Origin: Roseibium sp. HPY-6
GTDB lineage: Bacteria; Pseudomonadota; Alphaproteobacteria; Rhizobiales; Stappiaceae
Reading direction: 5' to 3'
Length of the DNA: 64,000 bases
NCBI RefSeq assembly: GCF_040530035.1
Contig: NZ_JBEWCD010000002.1
Span: 2,897,793 to 2,961,792, forward strand
Shown here: positions 52,561 through 61,615 of the stretch, piece by piece
Layout of the letters: each line of letters starts with the position of its first letter
Position numbering within the stretch: position 1 is the stretch's first letter
Notes under the pieces: generated by a model
Told to the model about the DNA's origin: nothing
The model's input: only the letters and a program-made list of their open reading frames with translations
Databases searched by the model: none
Program-made: the position numbers and the translations under genes

Positions 52561-53739
52561 TTAGCCGAATGCCTTGACGAGCGCCTGTTCGATATCCCGG
52601 ATCAGGTCCTCCGGATCCTCCAGCCCGATATGCAGGCGGACGGAACGCCGATTTTCATCAAAACGCGTTGTTGATCTCGCGCCCTTGAGCTTCACTGGAA
52701 TAGCAAGGCTTTCAAAACCGCCCCACGAATATCCGAGGCCGAACAAGGTAAGAGCATTGAGGAAGGCATTTGACTGCTCTTTTGTCGTTCCTTCAATGAA
52801 ATCGAACCCGCACAGGCCGGAACTGCCGGAAAAGTCGCGTTTCCAGATTGCATGGCCCGGATCAGACGGAAGGGCAGGGTAGCGGATAGTCCCAATCATG
52901 GGCAGATCTTTCAGCCATTCGAGAACCGCGTGCGTGTTTCGCTGGTGCCTTTCAAGACGCACGGACATTGTGCGAAGGCCACGAAGTCCGAGAAAGGCAT
53001 CGTCGGGCGCTACGTGACCGCCAATCGCGCCATAGAAGTCATTAAGACCATCCCAGGCTCGTTCACTCGCTGCCACAGTGCCGAGCATCGCGTCGGAATG
53101 CCCAACGATGTACTTTGTCCCCGCCTGAATTGACAGGTCGACACCAAGGGCAATCGGCTGGCAGAAAAGCGGCGTCGCCCAGGTGTTGTCCATGAGCACC
53201 ATGGCGCCGATTTCGCGTGCGGCCTGTGCAATTGCCGGGATGTCCTGCATTTCAAAGGTGAGCGAGCCCGGCGCTTCGGTAAACACCGCAGCCGTGTTTG
53301 GCTTGAACCGCGACTTGATTTCTGCCCCTATCAACGGATCGTAATACTCAGCGCTGATACCGAATTTCGGCAAGACCGTATCCGAAAAATGGCGCGTCGG
53401 ATGATAGGCCGTGTCGGTGATCAATATGTGATCACCGGATTTCACGCAGGAGAGGATTGCGAGGGAAACGGCACCCAAGCCGGAACTTGCAAGCCTTACG
53501 CCGGCTGCGCCTTCAAGTTCCTTGACCGTCTCTTCTAGAGAGTCCGTCGTTGGATTTCCGCGCCTTGCATAAGAGTATTTCTGACCGCCAGGTCGCATTG
53601 TCTCTACGTCGGGATATAGCACGGTCGATGCGTGGACAACCGGGGGATTGACGAAGCCGTGAAACGACTTCGGATCGCGCCCCAGATGCGCAAGTTTCGT
53701 ATCCGGTTTCAGGGAAGATTTGGAATCGGAATTTGACAT
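52561..53739 (-). CDS. metC: Cystathionine beta-lyase-like PLP enzyme
   Basis: A 392-residue Cys/Met-metabolism PLP enzyme. The PLP lysine lies in SIQAGTKYIVGHSDAMLG (Lys near residue 206), preceded by VLMDNTWATPLFCQP and YSYARRGNPTTDSLEETVKELEGA. FYGAIGGHVAPDDAFLGLRGLRTMSVRLERH follows (residues ~232-262). This is the cystathionine beta-lyase branch (homocysteine, pyruvate and ammonia from cystathionine) rather than gamma-synthase; assignment from motif style. The ATG at 53739 is preferred to the longer frame starting at 53844. Facing the aap genes across 460 bases. No SAM riboswitch was recognised before it. Confidence 0.82.
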   Translation of the reverse strand: MSNSDSKSSLKPDTKLAHLGRDPKSFHGFVNPPVVHASTVLYPDVETMRPGGQKYSYARRGNPTTDSLEETVKELEGAAGVRLASSGLGAVSLAILSCVKSGDHILITDTAYHPTRHFSDTVLPKFGISAEYYDPLIGAEIKSRFKPNTAAVFTEAPGSLTFEMQDIPAIAQAAREIGAMVLMDNTWATPLFCQPIALGVDLSIQAGTKYIVGHSDAMLGTVAASERAWDGLNDFYGAIGGHVAPDDAFLGLRGLRTMSVRLERHQRNTHAVLEWLKDLPMIGTIRYPALPSDPGHAIWKRDFSGSSGLCGFDFIEGTTKEQSNAFLNALTLFGLGYSWGGFESLAIPVKLKGARSTTRFDENRRSVRLHIGLEDPEDLIRDIEQALVKAFG

Positions 53740-54201
53740 GTGGGATCTGTTTCGCGTGGGCGTGGAAGGGTCGTCGGCTTTTACCGGGTCGGGAGCGCTC
53801 ACTCTAGACAATCCTCTGCCTTGCCAACAAGGCTTGTCGGACACTCTCAGCGCCTATGTCATGTTGGTAATTTGTTATTAGGGTTAATGCGCGCGCGAAT
53901 TTTCCAGGATCGAGTGAACTCATTTTGAGCATTGAATGATTTCGATTTAGCCATGTTCGCTATTTGTGCATTGAACCGCGATGAATTTGAACGCCGCTTG
54001 CGAATTTTGACGAGATAATGACAGCAAGTACTTGACCCGAACAGCTAAATGCCATCGTATGTGCACGTTGGGTGGAACGGGAGAATTCTGGAGGAAGCCG
54101 CTTAGAAGGCAGGCGCTCGTCCGCAAACGAAGCGCGAAGGGTTTTTCCGCTCGGTCCTGACACAATAAAAAGTATGGGTAACAAATAAAGGCTGCATATC
54201 C
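53740..54201. other. Divergent intergenic region (metC / aapJ)
   Basis: About 460 bases between the divergent cystathionine lyase and aapJ genes, with an AT-rich centre near 53870-53980. It should contain both promoters. No SAM-II or other riboswitch pattern, RNA gene or strong hairpin was recognised. Confidence 0.45.
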
Positions 54202-55221
54202 ATGTCCAATAAAATCCTTCCACTCGTACTCGGCGCTGCAATGGGCGTCGCCGCTTCGACGGCTGCGGGTGCGACAACCCTGGAAGATGTCAAGGCAAAA
54301 GGCTTCATTCAGTGTGGGGTGAGCCAGGGTCTCCCGGGTTTCTCCAATCCGGATGCACAGGGGAACTGGACCGGTCTCGACGTTGATCTTTGCCGCGCAA
54401 TGGCTGCTGCGGTGTTCGGTGATGCGTCGGCTGTTAAATTCACTCCGCTGTCCGCTAAAGAGCGCTTCACAGCGCTGCAGTCCGGCGAAGTGGACGTTCT
54501 GTCCCGCAACACAACCTGGACGATGTCTCGCGACACCCAGCTTGGTCTGAACTTCGCTGGCGTCAACTACTACGACGGTCAGGGCTTCATGGTTCGCAAG
54601 GACCTGGGCGTTACGTCCGCACTTGAGCTGTCTGGCGCTTCAGTCTGCACGAACACCGGTACAACCACCGAGCTGAACGTTGCCGACTACTTCCGGGCGA
54701 ACAACATGCCGTACGAAATCGTCGCTTTTGAAAAAGCTGACGAGGTTGTTGCTGCTTACGATGCGGGCCGTTGTGACGTCTACACAACAGACGCCTCTGG
54801 TCTTTACGCTCAGCGTCTGAAGCTCACAAACCCGGGCGATCACATGGTTCTGCCGGAAATCATTTCCAAAGAGCCACTTGGTCCGGTTGTCCGCCAGGGT
54901 GATGATGAGTGGTTCAACGTCGCCAAGTGGACGCTTAACGCCATGATCAACGCTGAAGAACTTGGCGTGACTTCCGCGAACGTTGATGAAATGAAGTCTT
55001 CCGACAATCCTTCGATCAAGCGCATGCTTGGCGTTGAAGGTGCGTTCGGCGAAGGCATCGGCCTGTCGAACGACTGGGCGTATAACGTCATCAAGAACGT
55101 TGGTAACTACGAAGAGTCCTTCAATGCCAACGTTGGTCCGGACACTCCGCTCGGCATCTCCCGCGGCGTGAACGCTCTTTGGAGCGACGGTGGTTTCCTT
55201 TACGCTCCGCCGATCCGTTAA
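54202..55221 (+). CDS. aapJ: General L-amino-acid ABC transporter substrate-binding protein
   Basis: A 339-residue periplasmic protein. Signal peptide MSNKILPLVLGAAMGVAAST with cleavage near AAGA. The mature domain TTLEDVKAKGFIQCGVSQGLPGFSNPDAQGNWTGLDVDLCRAMAAAVFGD (residues ~24-74) is SBP_bac_3, and the VLSRNTTWTMSRDTQLGL segment is diagnostic of AapJ. It binds a broad range of L-amino acids. First gene of aapJQMP, with two hairpins after the stop. Confidence 0.92.
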   Translation: MSNKILPLVLGAAMGVAASTAAGATTLEDVKAKGFIQCGVSQGLPGFSNPDAQGNWTGLDVDLCRAMAAAVFGDASAVKFTPLSAKERFTALQSGEVDVLSRNTTWTMSRDTQLGLNFAGVNYYDGQGFMVRKDLGVTSALELSGASVCTNTGTTTELNVADYFRANNMPYEIVAFEKADEVVAAYDAGRCDVYTTDASGLYAQRLKLTNPGDHMVLPEIISKEPLGPVVRQGDDEWFNVAKWTLNAMINAEELGVTSANVDEMKSSDNPSIKRMLGVEGAFGEGIGLSNDWAYNVIKNVGNYEESFNANVGPDTPLGISRGVNALWSDGGFLYAPPIR

Positions 55222-55222
55222 T

Positions 55223-55270
55223 CCTCATTTCTTATGAGGAAAAGGGGTTCCGGCAGACTTGCCGGAACCC
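55223..55270 (+). promoter_or_regulatory. Tandem hairpins between aapJ and aapQ
   Basis: Hairpin 1: CCTCAT (55223-55228) with ATGAGG (55234-55239), loop of 5. Hairpin 2: an 11-bp perfect stem, GGGTTCCGGCA (55245-55255) with TGCCGGAACCC (55260-55270), loop GACT. The second is followed by TCAATAAAA rather than a long T-tract. Such structures after binding-protein genes usually stabilise the upstream mRNA or partially terminate, giving more binding protein than permease. Confidence 0.7.
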
Positions 55271-55438
55271 TCAATAAAAGCCGCGCATAAAAGACCGGAC
55301 AACCGGGAAACGCGTGGGGGAACAAACTGCTTCATAAGCCGATTGGGGAGCGCGCGACAGCGTGTTGCAGAAGCAGATAAGACGGGGAAGAGGAGAGGCT
55401 TCGAGCCGGGCTCTTTCCGTGAACTTGGGCGAGGTTCT

Positions 55439-56653
55439 ATGTCAGTAATGGAGCAGGACTCGGCGGGGGCGCCGGCGCGTGCTTCGCTGATGAACGATCC
55501 AAAAGTCCGCGGTTATTTCTACCAGATGCTACTGGTGGTGTTGCTGCTGACTTTCGGATACATCATCGTGACGAACACTATCGCCAACCTGGAACGGCAA
55601 AACATTGCCTCAGGTTGGGGGTTTCTTGAGAATACTGCCGGCTTTGGCATTATTCAGTCGCTTGTACCATATACGGAAACCTCCAGTTACGGTCAGGCGA
55701 TATTTGTAGGCTTTCTGAACACGGTTCTCGTTGCTGTCGTCGGTATTTTTTGCGCGACGATCATTGGCTTTGTTGTCGGGATCGCAAGACTTTCGAACAA
55801 TTGGGTCATAAGCCGCCTCGCATACTGCTATGTAGAGCTGATCCGCAACGTTCCGCTTCTTCTCCAGATTTTCTTCTGGTATTTCGCGGTGCTTCGTGCG
55901 GTGCCCGGCAAACGCGAAAAATGGTCCTTGTTCGACACGTTCCATTTGAACATCGCCGGTTTGCGCGGACCCAAGCCGATTTGGGAACCTGGTGCCGAAT
56001 TCATTGGCTATGCCCTCATAATCGCTATTGTCGCAACGGTTGCGGTCTCAAGGTGGGCGCGCAAACGCCAGGAAAACACGGGTCAGCAATTCCCGGTTTT
56101 CTGGACGGCGGTCGGTTTGATCATTGGATTGCCGCTGATCACTTATCTGGCGACCGGTATGCCAATACAGCTCGAGCACCCGAATTTTGTCGAGACCGGC
56201 CCGCGGCTGAGGCAGGGTTTTGAGCTCGGTGTCGGCTTCAACCTGATACCTGAGTTTCTGGCGCTGACGGCAGCCCTTGCGATTTACACGGCTGCTTTCA
56301 TCGCGGAAATCGTCCGGGCGGGAATCCAGGCCGTGAGCCATGGTCAGACCGAGGCCGCTCACGCTCTCGGAATTCGCCAAGGTCCGACACTGCGCCTGGT
56401 CATCATCCCTCAGGCAATGCGGGTGATCATTCCACCGCTCACAAGTCAGTACTTGAACTTGACGAAGAATTCGTCGCTTGCAGTCGCTATTGCCTTCCCT
56501 GATCTCGTATCCGTCGGCGGTACGGTTTTGAACCAGACCGGTCAGGCAATCGAGATTATCGGCATCTGGATGGCGGTTTATCTGTCGCTCAGTCTGCTCA
56601 CATCGGCCTTCATGAACTGGTACAACCAGCGCATGGCGCTCGTGGAAAGATAA
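55439..56653 (+). CDS. aapQ: General L-amino-acid ABC permease AapQ
   Basis: A 404-residue permease of the HisM type. A cytoplasmic N-terminus (MSVMEQDSAGAPARAS) is followed by LLVVLLLTFGYIIVTNTIANL and a long periplasmic/insert region typical of AapQ. The EAA loop is QAVSHGQTEAAHALGIRQGPTLRLVIIPQAMRVIIPPLTSQ (residues ~296-336). The ATG at 55439 follows GAGG; a longer frame from 55259 covers the hairpin and leader and is rejected. It pairs with AapM. Confidence 0.9.
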   Translation: MSVMEQDSAGAPARASLMNDPKVRGYFYQMLLVVLLLTFGYIIVTNTIANLERQNIASGWGFLENTAGFGIIQSLVPYTETSSYGQAIFVGFLNTVLVAVVGIFCATIIGFVVGIARLSNNWVISRLAYCYVELIRNVPLLLQIFFWYFAVLRAVPGKREKWSLFDTFHLNIAGLRGPKPIWEPGAEFIGYALIIAIVATVAVSRWARKRQENTGQQFPVFWTAVGLIIGLPLITYLATGMPIQLEHPNFVETGPRLRQGFELGVGFNLIPEFLALTAALAIYTAAFIAEIVRAGIQAVSHGQTEAAHALGIRQGPTLRLVIIPQAMRVIIPPLTSQYLNLTKNSSLAVAIAFPDLVSVGGTVLNQTGQAIEIIGIWMAVYLSLSLLTSAFMNWYNQRMALVER

Positions 56654-56665
56654 GGAGCGCACAAG

Positions 56666-57817
56666 ATGGCAAATTCTCAGATGTTCCAGATAAGAACGGA
56701 AGAAGCGCCGACCTTGCCGGCGCCGGTGTCGACCACCGGTGCTATCGGCTGGATGCGCAAAAACCTGTTTTCGTCGATTGGCAACACCATCCTGACCGTA
56801 ATCGGTGTCCTGATTGCGTACTGGATGATTGCACCATTTATCCAGTTCGCGTTCATTGATGCTATATGGACCGGCGAAAACCGGGAAGCCTGCCTGCCTC
56901 AGGATGGTGGTCACGGCGGTGCGTGCTGGGCGTATGTTGAAGCATATTTCCCGCAGTTCATCTATGGACGGTATCCTTCTGCCGAAACGTGGCGTGTGGA
57001 TATCGTCTACGCGCTGTTTGCGTTGCTCCTGATCCCACTTGCGATCCCGAGCGCGCCCTACAAGCGCACAAATGCGATCCTGTTTCTGGTCGTTTTCCCG
57101 ATTGTTTCCTACTTCCTGCTGACCGGTCTTGTCATCGGCGGCACTGTCATCCTGCCAATTGTCGAGACGGCGGTCTGGGGTGGTCTACTGGTGACGTTGG
57201 TGATTGCGGTCACGGGTATCGTTGCCTCGCTCCCCTTGGGCATCGCACTGGCACTCGGCCGGCGCTCACAGATGCCGATCATCAAACTGGTTTCGATCAT
57301 CTTCATCGAATTCTGGCGCGGCGTTCCGTTGATCACCGTGCTGTTCATGTCTTCGGTGATGTTGCCGTTGTTCCTTCCGGAAGGCGTGACGTTCGACAAG
57401 CTCCTGAGGGTTCTGATCGGGGTGACACTGTTCTCTGCGGCTTACATGGCGGAAGTCGTGCGCGGCGGTTTGCAGGCAATTCCGAAGGGGCAGTACGAGG
57501 GCGCAATGGCCTTGGGCCTGAGGTTCTGGCCGATGATGTATCTCATCATCCTGCCGCAAGCCTTGAAACTCGTGATCCCGGGGATCGTCAACACCTTCAT
57601 CGGCTTGTTCAAGGATACGACGCTGGTTCTGATCGTGGGAATGTTCGATCTGCTCGGGCAGATCCAATCGTCCTTTACCGACCCAACCTGGTCCACACCA
57701 AGCCAGGGGCACACAGGATACCTGTTTGCGGCAATCGTGTTCTTTGTCTTCTGTTTCGGCATGTCACGATACTCCATATTCATGGAAAACAAGCTGCATA
57801 CCGGACACAAACGCTAA
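56666..57817 (+). CDS. aapM: General L-amino-acid ABC permease AapM
   Basis: A 383-residue permease. After a short N-terminus (MANSQMFQIRTEEA) come hydrophobic segments including VIGVLIAYWMIAPFIQFAFIDAIW, a periplasmic region with two Cys (EACLPQDGGHGGACWAYVEA), and the EAA loop GGLQAIPKGQYEGAMALGLRFWPMMYLIILPQALKLVIPGI (residues ~270-310). The start follows AAGGAGCGC and lies 12 bases after the aapQ stop. With AapQ it forms the channel. Confidence 0.9.
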   Translation: MANSQMFQIRTEEAPTLPAPVSTTGAIGWMRKNLFSSIGNTILTVIGVLIAYWMIAPFIQFAFIDAIWTGENREACLPQDGGHGGACWAYVEAYFPQFIYGRYPSAETWRVDIVYALFALLLIPLAIPSAPYKRTNAILFLVVFPIVSYFLLTGLVIGGTVILPIVETAVWGGLLVTLVIAVTGIVASLPLGIALALGRRSQMPIIKLVSIIFIEFWRGVPLITVLFMSSVMLPLFLPEGVTFDKLLRVLIGVTLFSAAYMAEVVRGGLQAIPKGQYEGAMALGLRFWPMMYLIILPQALKLVIPGIVNTFIGLFKDTTLVLIVGMFDLLGQIQSSFTDPTWSTPSQGHTGYLFAAIVFFVFCFGMSRYSIFMENKLHTGHKR

Positions 57818-57886
57818 AGAGTGAACCCCGGGGCGCGCGGTTCAGGCGCAGCGCCCCGGTCGAAAGACCTTCTGGAGTAAGACCTC

Positions 57887-58690
57887 ATGACCGAGAATGC
57901 TGTAAACGCGGACGAGCTCGCTGCCGATCGCTCAAAGATGACGATTTCCGACACGGATGTGGCGATTGAAATCAACAATATGAACAAGTGGTATGGCGAC
58001 TTTCATGTTCTGCGCGATATCAATCTGAAGGTGATGCGTGGTGAGCGCATCGTTATCTGCGGACCCTCAGGCTCGGGCAAGTCCACGATGATCCGCTGCA
58101 TCAACCGTTTGGAGGAACACCAGGCGGGCCAGATCCTGGTTGATGGCATCGAGCTGACCAACGACCTGAAGAAAATTGACGAAATCCGGCGCGAAGTCGG
58201 CATGTGCTTTCAGCATTTCAACCTGTTCCCGCATCTGACCATCCTGGAGAATTGCACGCTCGCTCCGATTTGGGTTCGCAAGATGCCGAAGAAGGAAGCT
58301 GAGGATATTGCCATGCAGTATCTTGAGCGCGTCAAAATTCCCGAGCAGGCATTGAAATATCCCGGTCAGCTCTCCGGGGGGCAGCAGCAACGTGTGGCCA
58401 TTGCGCGTTCGCTGTGCATGAACCCGAAAATCATGCTTTTCGATGAGCCGACGTCTGCGCTTGACCCTGAAATGATCAAGGAAGTTCTCGACGTTATGGT
58501 CGGCCTTGCCGAAGAAGGCATGACCATGCTGTGCGTGACCCACGAAATGGGTTTTGCCCGCAAGGTTGCCAATCGCGTCATCTTCATGGACGCCGGCCAG
58601 ATCGTTGAACAGAACGAACCGGAAGACTTCTTCGTCAATCCGCAACACGAGCGCACGAAGCTGTTCCTCAGCCAGATCCTGCATCACTGA
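57887..58690 (+). CDS. aapP: General L-amino-acid ABC ATPase AapP
   Basis: A 267-residue ATPase. Walker [11 protein letters not shown]-loop [12 protein letters not shown], signature [15 protein letters not shown], Walker [15 protein letters not shown] and switch [15 protein letters not shown], all typical of the polar amino acid (GlnQ/HisP) class. The ~25-residue N-terminal extension is usual for AapP. GGAG precedes the ATG. Final gene of the aap operon; it energises AapQM. Confidence 0.92.
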   Translation: MTENAVNADELAADRSKMTISDTDVAIEINNMNKWYGDFHVLRDINLKVMRGERIVICGPSGSGKSTMIRCINRLEEHQAGQILVDGIELTNDLKKIDEIRREVGMCFQHFNLFPHLTILENCTLAPIWVRKMPKKEAEDIAMQYLERVKIPEQALKYPGQLSGGQQQRVAIARSLCMNPKIMLFDEPTSALDPEMIKEVLDVMVGLAEEGMTMLCVTHEMGFARKVANRVIFMDAGQIVEQNEPEDFFVNPQHERTKLFLSQILHH

Positions 58691-58700
58691 TCTGTTTGCG

Positions 58701-59408
58701 TTGAAAGTGCTGATCGGCATCGCCCGAAAACTGTTGTTGGGTAGCGTGCTGATCGTAATAGGAGCAAGTCTTGCAGTGGGCCTTGGGATAGCGATCCCGG
58801 GGCCCATTTCTGTCTCATCTGATATTCAGGGGCCTGACGATACTGAAACGCGGCAGATCCTCGTCTTGTCAAATCCTATCCATACCGACATCGCGCTGCC
58901 AGCTGATCCAGACGTTCTGAAAGCACTGTCATTTGTGAGTGCTGAAGGACTGGAACTGGATTATCCGGGTGTTTTTTGGGTTGTTGTCGGTTGGGGCGGT
59001 CGCTCGTTTTATCTGGAAACACCGACCTGGGCCGATTTGAAGCCGGGACCGGTTTTCGATGCACTCACCTGGGATCGGTCGGTCATGCATGTTCGTAGGT
59101 CTGGGACGATCCCCTTCGAGCAAGAAAACGTGCGGGCACTGGAACTCAACTCGGAAGAATTTCAGAGTTTGCTGGAGGGCGTACAGGATAGTTTCCAGAT
59201 TGATGAATCGGATCTTCCACGCGCAATCAAGGACGCATCCTATGATGCACACGATATCTTTTTTCCGGCAAAAGGCGGGTTCAACGCCCTTGTGGGGTGC
59301 AACACCTGGACAGCGCGCATGTTGCGGCTGGCGGGTGTTCGGACCGGTATTTGGACACCGCTCCCTTCAACGCTCAATTGGTCTCTCGATTTTCACGGAT
59401 CCGGTTAA
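58701..59408 (+). CDS. DUF2459 (TIGR02117) family protein, non-ATG start
   Basis: A ~235-residue protein with one N-terminal membrane anchor (IARKLLLGSVLIVIGASLAVGL) and a DUF2459 domain: ILVLSNPIHTDIALPAD, VFWVVVGWGGRSFYLETPTWADL and a C-terminal GFNALVGCNTWTARMLRLAGVRTGIWTPLP (residues ~193-222). The frame has no ATG near its beginning; TTG at 58701 (or GTG at 58707) lies 10-16 bases after the aapP stop and is the likely start. The conserved Cys-Asn-Thr-Trp motif recalls cysteine hydrolases, but no activity is established. The family is sometimes found with polyhydroxyalkanoate genes. Confidence 0.7.
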   Translation: MKVLIGIARKLLLGSVLIVIGASLAVGLGIAIPGPISVSSDIQGPDDTETRQILVLSNPIHTDIALPADPDVLKALSFVSAEGLELDYPGVFWVVVGWGGRSFYLETPTWADLKPGPVFDALTWDRSVMHVRRSGTIPFEQENVRALELNSEEFQSLLEGVQDSFQIDESDLPRAIKDASYDAHDIFFPAKGGFNALVGCNTWTARMLRLAGVRTGIWTPLPSTLNWSLDFHGSG

Positions 59409-59451
59409 GGACCGATCGGCAAGACTGCCCATGCCTCCTCCTTAGTGGAGG

Positions 59452-60297
59452 TTAGGCGTCATCCGCGACAATGTCCGTGTCTTCCCTTCCGCCCCATTCG
59501 CTCCAGGATCCGTCATAGAGAGCAAGGTCTCGCGCTCCAAGAACAGTCAGACCAAGTGTCAGGATCGCGGCCGTAACACCGGAACCGCATGTCGTGGTGA
59601 CCGGCTTTTGTAAATCTATGCCTGCAGCCTGATACAGTTCCTTCAGTTCTTCGCGTTGCCGGAATGTGCCGTCTTCGTTGAGCAACTGCGTGAAAGGCAT
59701 GTTGAACGCCGTCGGCATATGCCCGGTGCGCAGCCCAGCGCGCGGTTCGGGGGCTGTCCCCGCAAAGCGGTCTGCGGACCTTGCATCCAGGATCTGGCGG
59801 TCGCCTGACTGAATGCTCTTTTTCATTTGGGAAAGATCAGCAACGGCACCGTGGTTCAGTCGCGCACTGAAATGGCTTTGCACGATGCGGGGCTGATCAT
59901 CGGTCACCGGACGGTTTTCAGCACGCCATTTCGGAAAGCCTCCATCCAGAACAAAGACGCGTTCTGCGCCCATCGTCCGCAGGGTCCACCAGACACGGGG
60001 CGCGGAATAGAAACCAAAATCGTCATACACAACGACCGTTTGACCATCGCCGATCCCGAGTTTGCGCATGGCTGAAGAAAAGACGTGCGGGGCAGGCAAC
60101 ATGTGCGGAAGATCGGAGGTCTTGTCGCAGATTTCGTTCACGTCGAAAAATACGGCACCAGGAACATGGGCGTGCGGATAGACGGGCGGCGCGTCCGGAT
60201 GGGTTACGGGCGGCATCCAGGCATTGATGATGGCAAGGTCCGGAGACTGGAGATGATCGGCCAGCCACTGGGTGCTGACGAGAGGATGGTCGGTCAT
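59452..60297 (-). CDS. sseA: 3-mercaptopyruvate/thiosulfate sulfurtransferase
   Basis: A 281-residue tandem rhodanese protein. The N-terminal inactive domain includes GAVFFDVNEICDKTSDLPHMLP and VVVYDDFGFYSAPRVWWTLRTMGAERVFVLDGG (residues ~92-124). The active loop is TTCGSGVTAAI (Cys near residue 237), the CG[S/T]GVT loop of mercaptopyruvate sulfurtransferases. It transfers sulfur from 3-mercaptopyruvate to thiols or cyanide. First of a minus-strand group with the GFA and AlaX genes behind it, read in the order AlaX, GFA, SseA. Confidence 0.87.
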   Translation of the reverse strand: MTDHPLVSTQWLADHLQSPDLAIINAWMPPVTHPDAPPVYPHAHVPGAVFFDVNEICDKTSDLPHMLPAPHVFSSAMRKLGIGDGQTVVVYDDFGFYSAPRVWWTLRTMGAERVFVLDGGFPKWRAENRPVTDDQPRIVQSHFSARLNHGAVADLSQMKKSIQSGDRQILDARSADRFAGTAPEPRAGLRTGHMPTAFNMPFTQLLNEDGTFRQREELKELYQAAGIDLQKPVTTTCGSGVTAAILTLGLTVLGARDLALYDGSWSEWGGREDTDIVADDA

Positions 60298-60306
60298 GGC
60301 AGTTCC

Positions 60307-60780
60307 TTATGTCTCATAAAGCCCTTTGGACTTGTGCCAGTTTTCGATGGACAAATCCGGATAACGCCGAAAATGAACATGGCCTGGCCCGTCGGGTACG
60401 GAAACCCAGTCAGCCTTGAAGTCCAGCATGATATGGACGGTTTCCGGGGCGCTTGGCAAGGGCGTGTCGATTGCGCCGGCATGCGGGTGTACGAGTTCCG
60501 GCCAGCGCGGATCCCAAAGCCACAAATGCGCTCCGCATTGAGAGCAGAAATGCCTTTCAGCGGGGCTGGATTTCCCGTCTATCAGGGCGTTGTAGTGTGC
60601 CTTGTTTTCGGAGCCAATGACTTCAAGAGTATTTGCATCAGCCATGAGGTTGACAGCGTATCCGCCGCTGCCACCTATTTTCCTGCATATGGAACAGTAA
60701 CAGCGCATGTAGGGGTAGGGGCATTTGCTCTCTACACGGAATTCAACCGATCTGCAGTGACAGCTTCCATTCAGGATCAA
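60307..60780 (-). CDS. GFA family protein (TTG start)
   Basis: A 157-residue GFA/CENP-V zinc protein: GSCHCRSVEF, MRCYCSICRKIGGSGGYAVN and HFCSQCGAHLWLWD, which together give the zinc-binding Cys pattern. Glutathione-dependent formaldehyde-activating enzyme was the founding member, although most homologues have other or unknown roles. No ATG precedes the first motif; the TTG at 60780 follows a GGAG 9 bases upstream. It lies 20 bases after the AlaX stop and 9 before sseA. Confidence 0.82.
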   Translation of the reverse strand: MILNGSCHCRSVEFRVESKCPYPYMRCYCSICRKIGGSGGYAVNLMADANTLEVIGSENKAHYNALIDGKSSPAERHFCSQCGAHLWLWDPRWPELVHPHAGAIDTPLPSAPETVHIMLDFKADWVSVPDGPGHVHFRRYPDLSIENWHKSKGLYET

Positions 60781-60800
60781 GGCAATGTCTCCAGTAATCG

Positions 60801-61517
60801 TCAGTCAACAAGACGGATGCGTACACGCCTGTTCTGTTTGCCCTTCTTTTCGATTTTGCCAAGCGCAAGTTCGCCAATTTCGGAAGTTCTGGAGACGTGT
60901 GTGCCACCGCAAGGTTGAAGGTCGACATTGCCGCCGATTCTGACCAGACGAACGCGCCCGGATCCGCGCGGAGGTTTGACGGACATGGTTTTGACCAGAT
61001 CGGGTTTTGCATCGAGTTCCGCATCCGTGATCCATTCCGTGGTCACTTCGTGATCGCCTGCAGCCAGTGAATTGAGTTTGCCTATAAGGGCTTCCTTGTC
61101 GACCGTTTCTTCGCCCATGTCGAAATCCAGACGGCCCTCAGCGTCTCCAATCTGCCCCCCTGTGACCGGAAAAGGCAGCGCAACAGAAAGCAGATGCAAG
61201 GCTGTATGAACCCGCATCAACCGGTAGCGTCTCGCCCAGTCTATGTGAGCGGTCAAGCGCGTGCCTGCCGAAGGAGGTGTTTGGCCCTCTGCCGGAACAT
61301 GAACAATTGACGATTTGTCTTCGTCATAAACGGTTGTGGTGATCTCGATCCGGCTGCCGTCTTCCAGCTCAAGATATCCGCTGTCACCGGGTTGGCCTCC
61401 GCCCGTTGCGTAAAAAACGGTTCGGTCCAGTATGATGCCGTCCCGATCGTTTACGCCTGCAACCTCCGCATCGCATGTTCGAAGATAGGCATCATCGCGA
61501 AACAAAGGTGTGCTCAT
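60801..61517 (-). CDS. Alanyl-tRNA editing protein AlaX-like
   Basis: A 238-residue AlaX-type trans-editing protein. The N-terminal LFRDDAYLRTCDAEV and GGQPGDSGYLELEDGS match the AlaRS-editing fold (threonyl/alanyl-tRNA synthetase SAD domain). The zinc ligands are in VHTALHLLSVAL (HxxxH) and PCGGTHVSRTSEIGEL (C...H). It removes Ser or Gly from mischarged tRNA-Ala. The ATG at 61517 starts MSTPLFRDD; the longer frame to 61631 is not used. Convergent/adjacent operon with GFA and sseA downstream. Confidence 0.85.
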   Translation of the reverse strand: MSTPLFRDDAYLRTCDAEVAGVNDRDGIILDRTVFYATGGGQPGDSGYLELEDGSRIEITTTVYDEDKSSIVHVPAEGQTPPSAGTRLTAHIDWARRYRLMRVHTALHLLSVALPFPVTGGQIGDAEGRLDFDMGEETVDKEALIGKLNSLAAGDHEVTTEWITDAELDAKPDLVKTMSVKPPRGSGRVRLVRIGGNVDLQPCGGTHVSRTSEIGELALGKIEKKGKQNRRVRIRLVD

Positions 61518-61615
61518 ATTTTGGTCCTTTTGACGGAAACACTTTGGGGTGCGGCTAAACTCTCGAAGACCCGCCATAGTGACGAGCGATCGGGACCACA
61601 TTTTCTGAGACAAGA

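Noticed and set aside
53740..54201. SAM-II riboswitch before the cystathionine lyase gene
   Set aside because: Looked for the conserved pseudoknot segments and did not find them.
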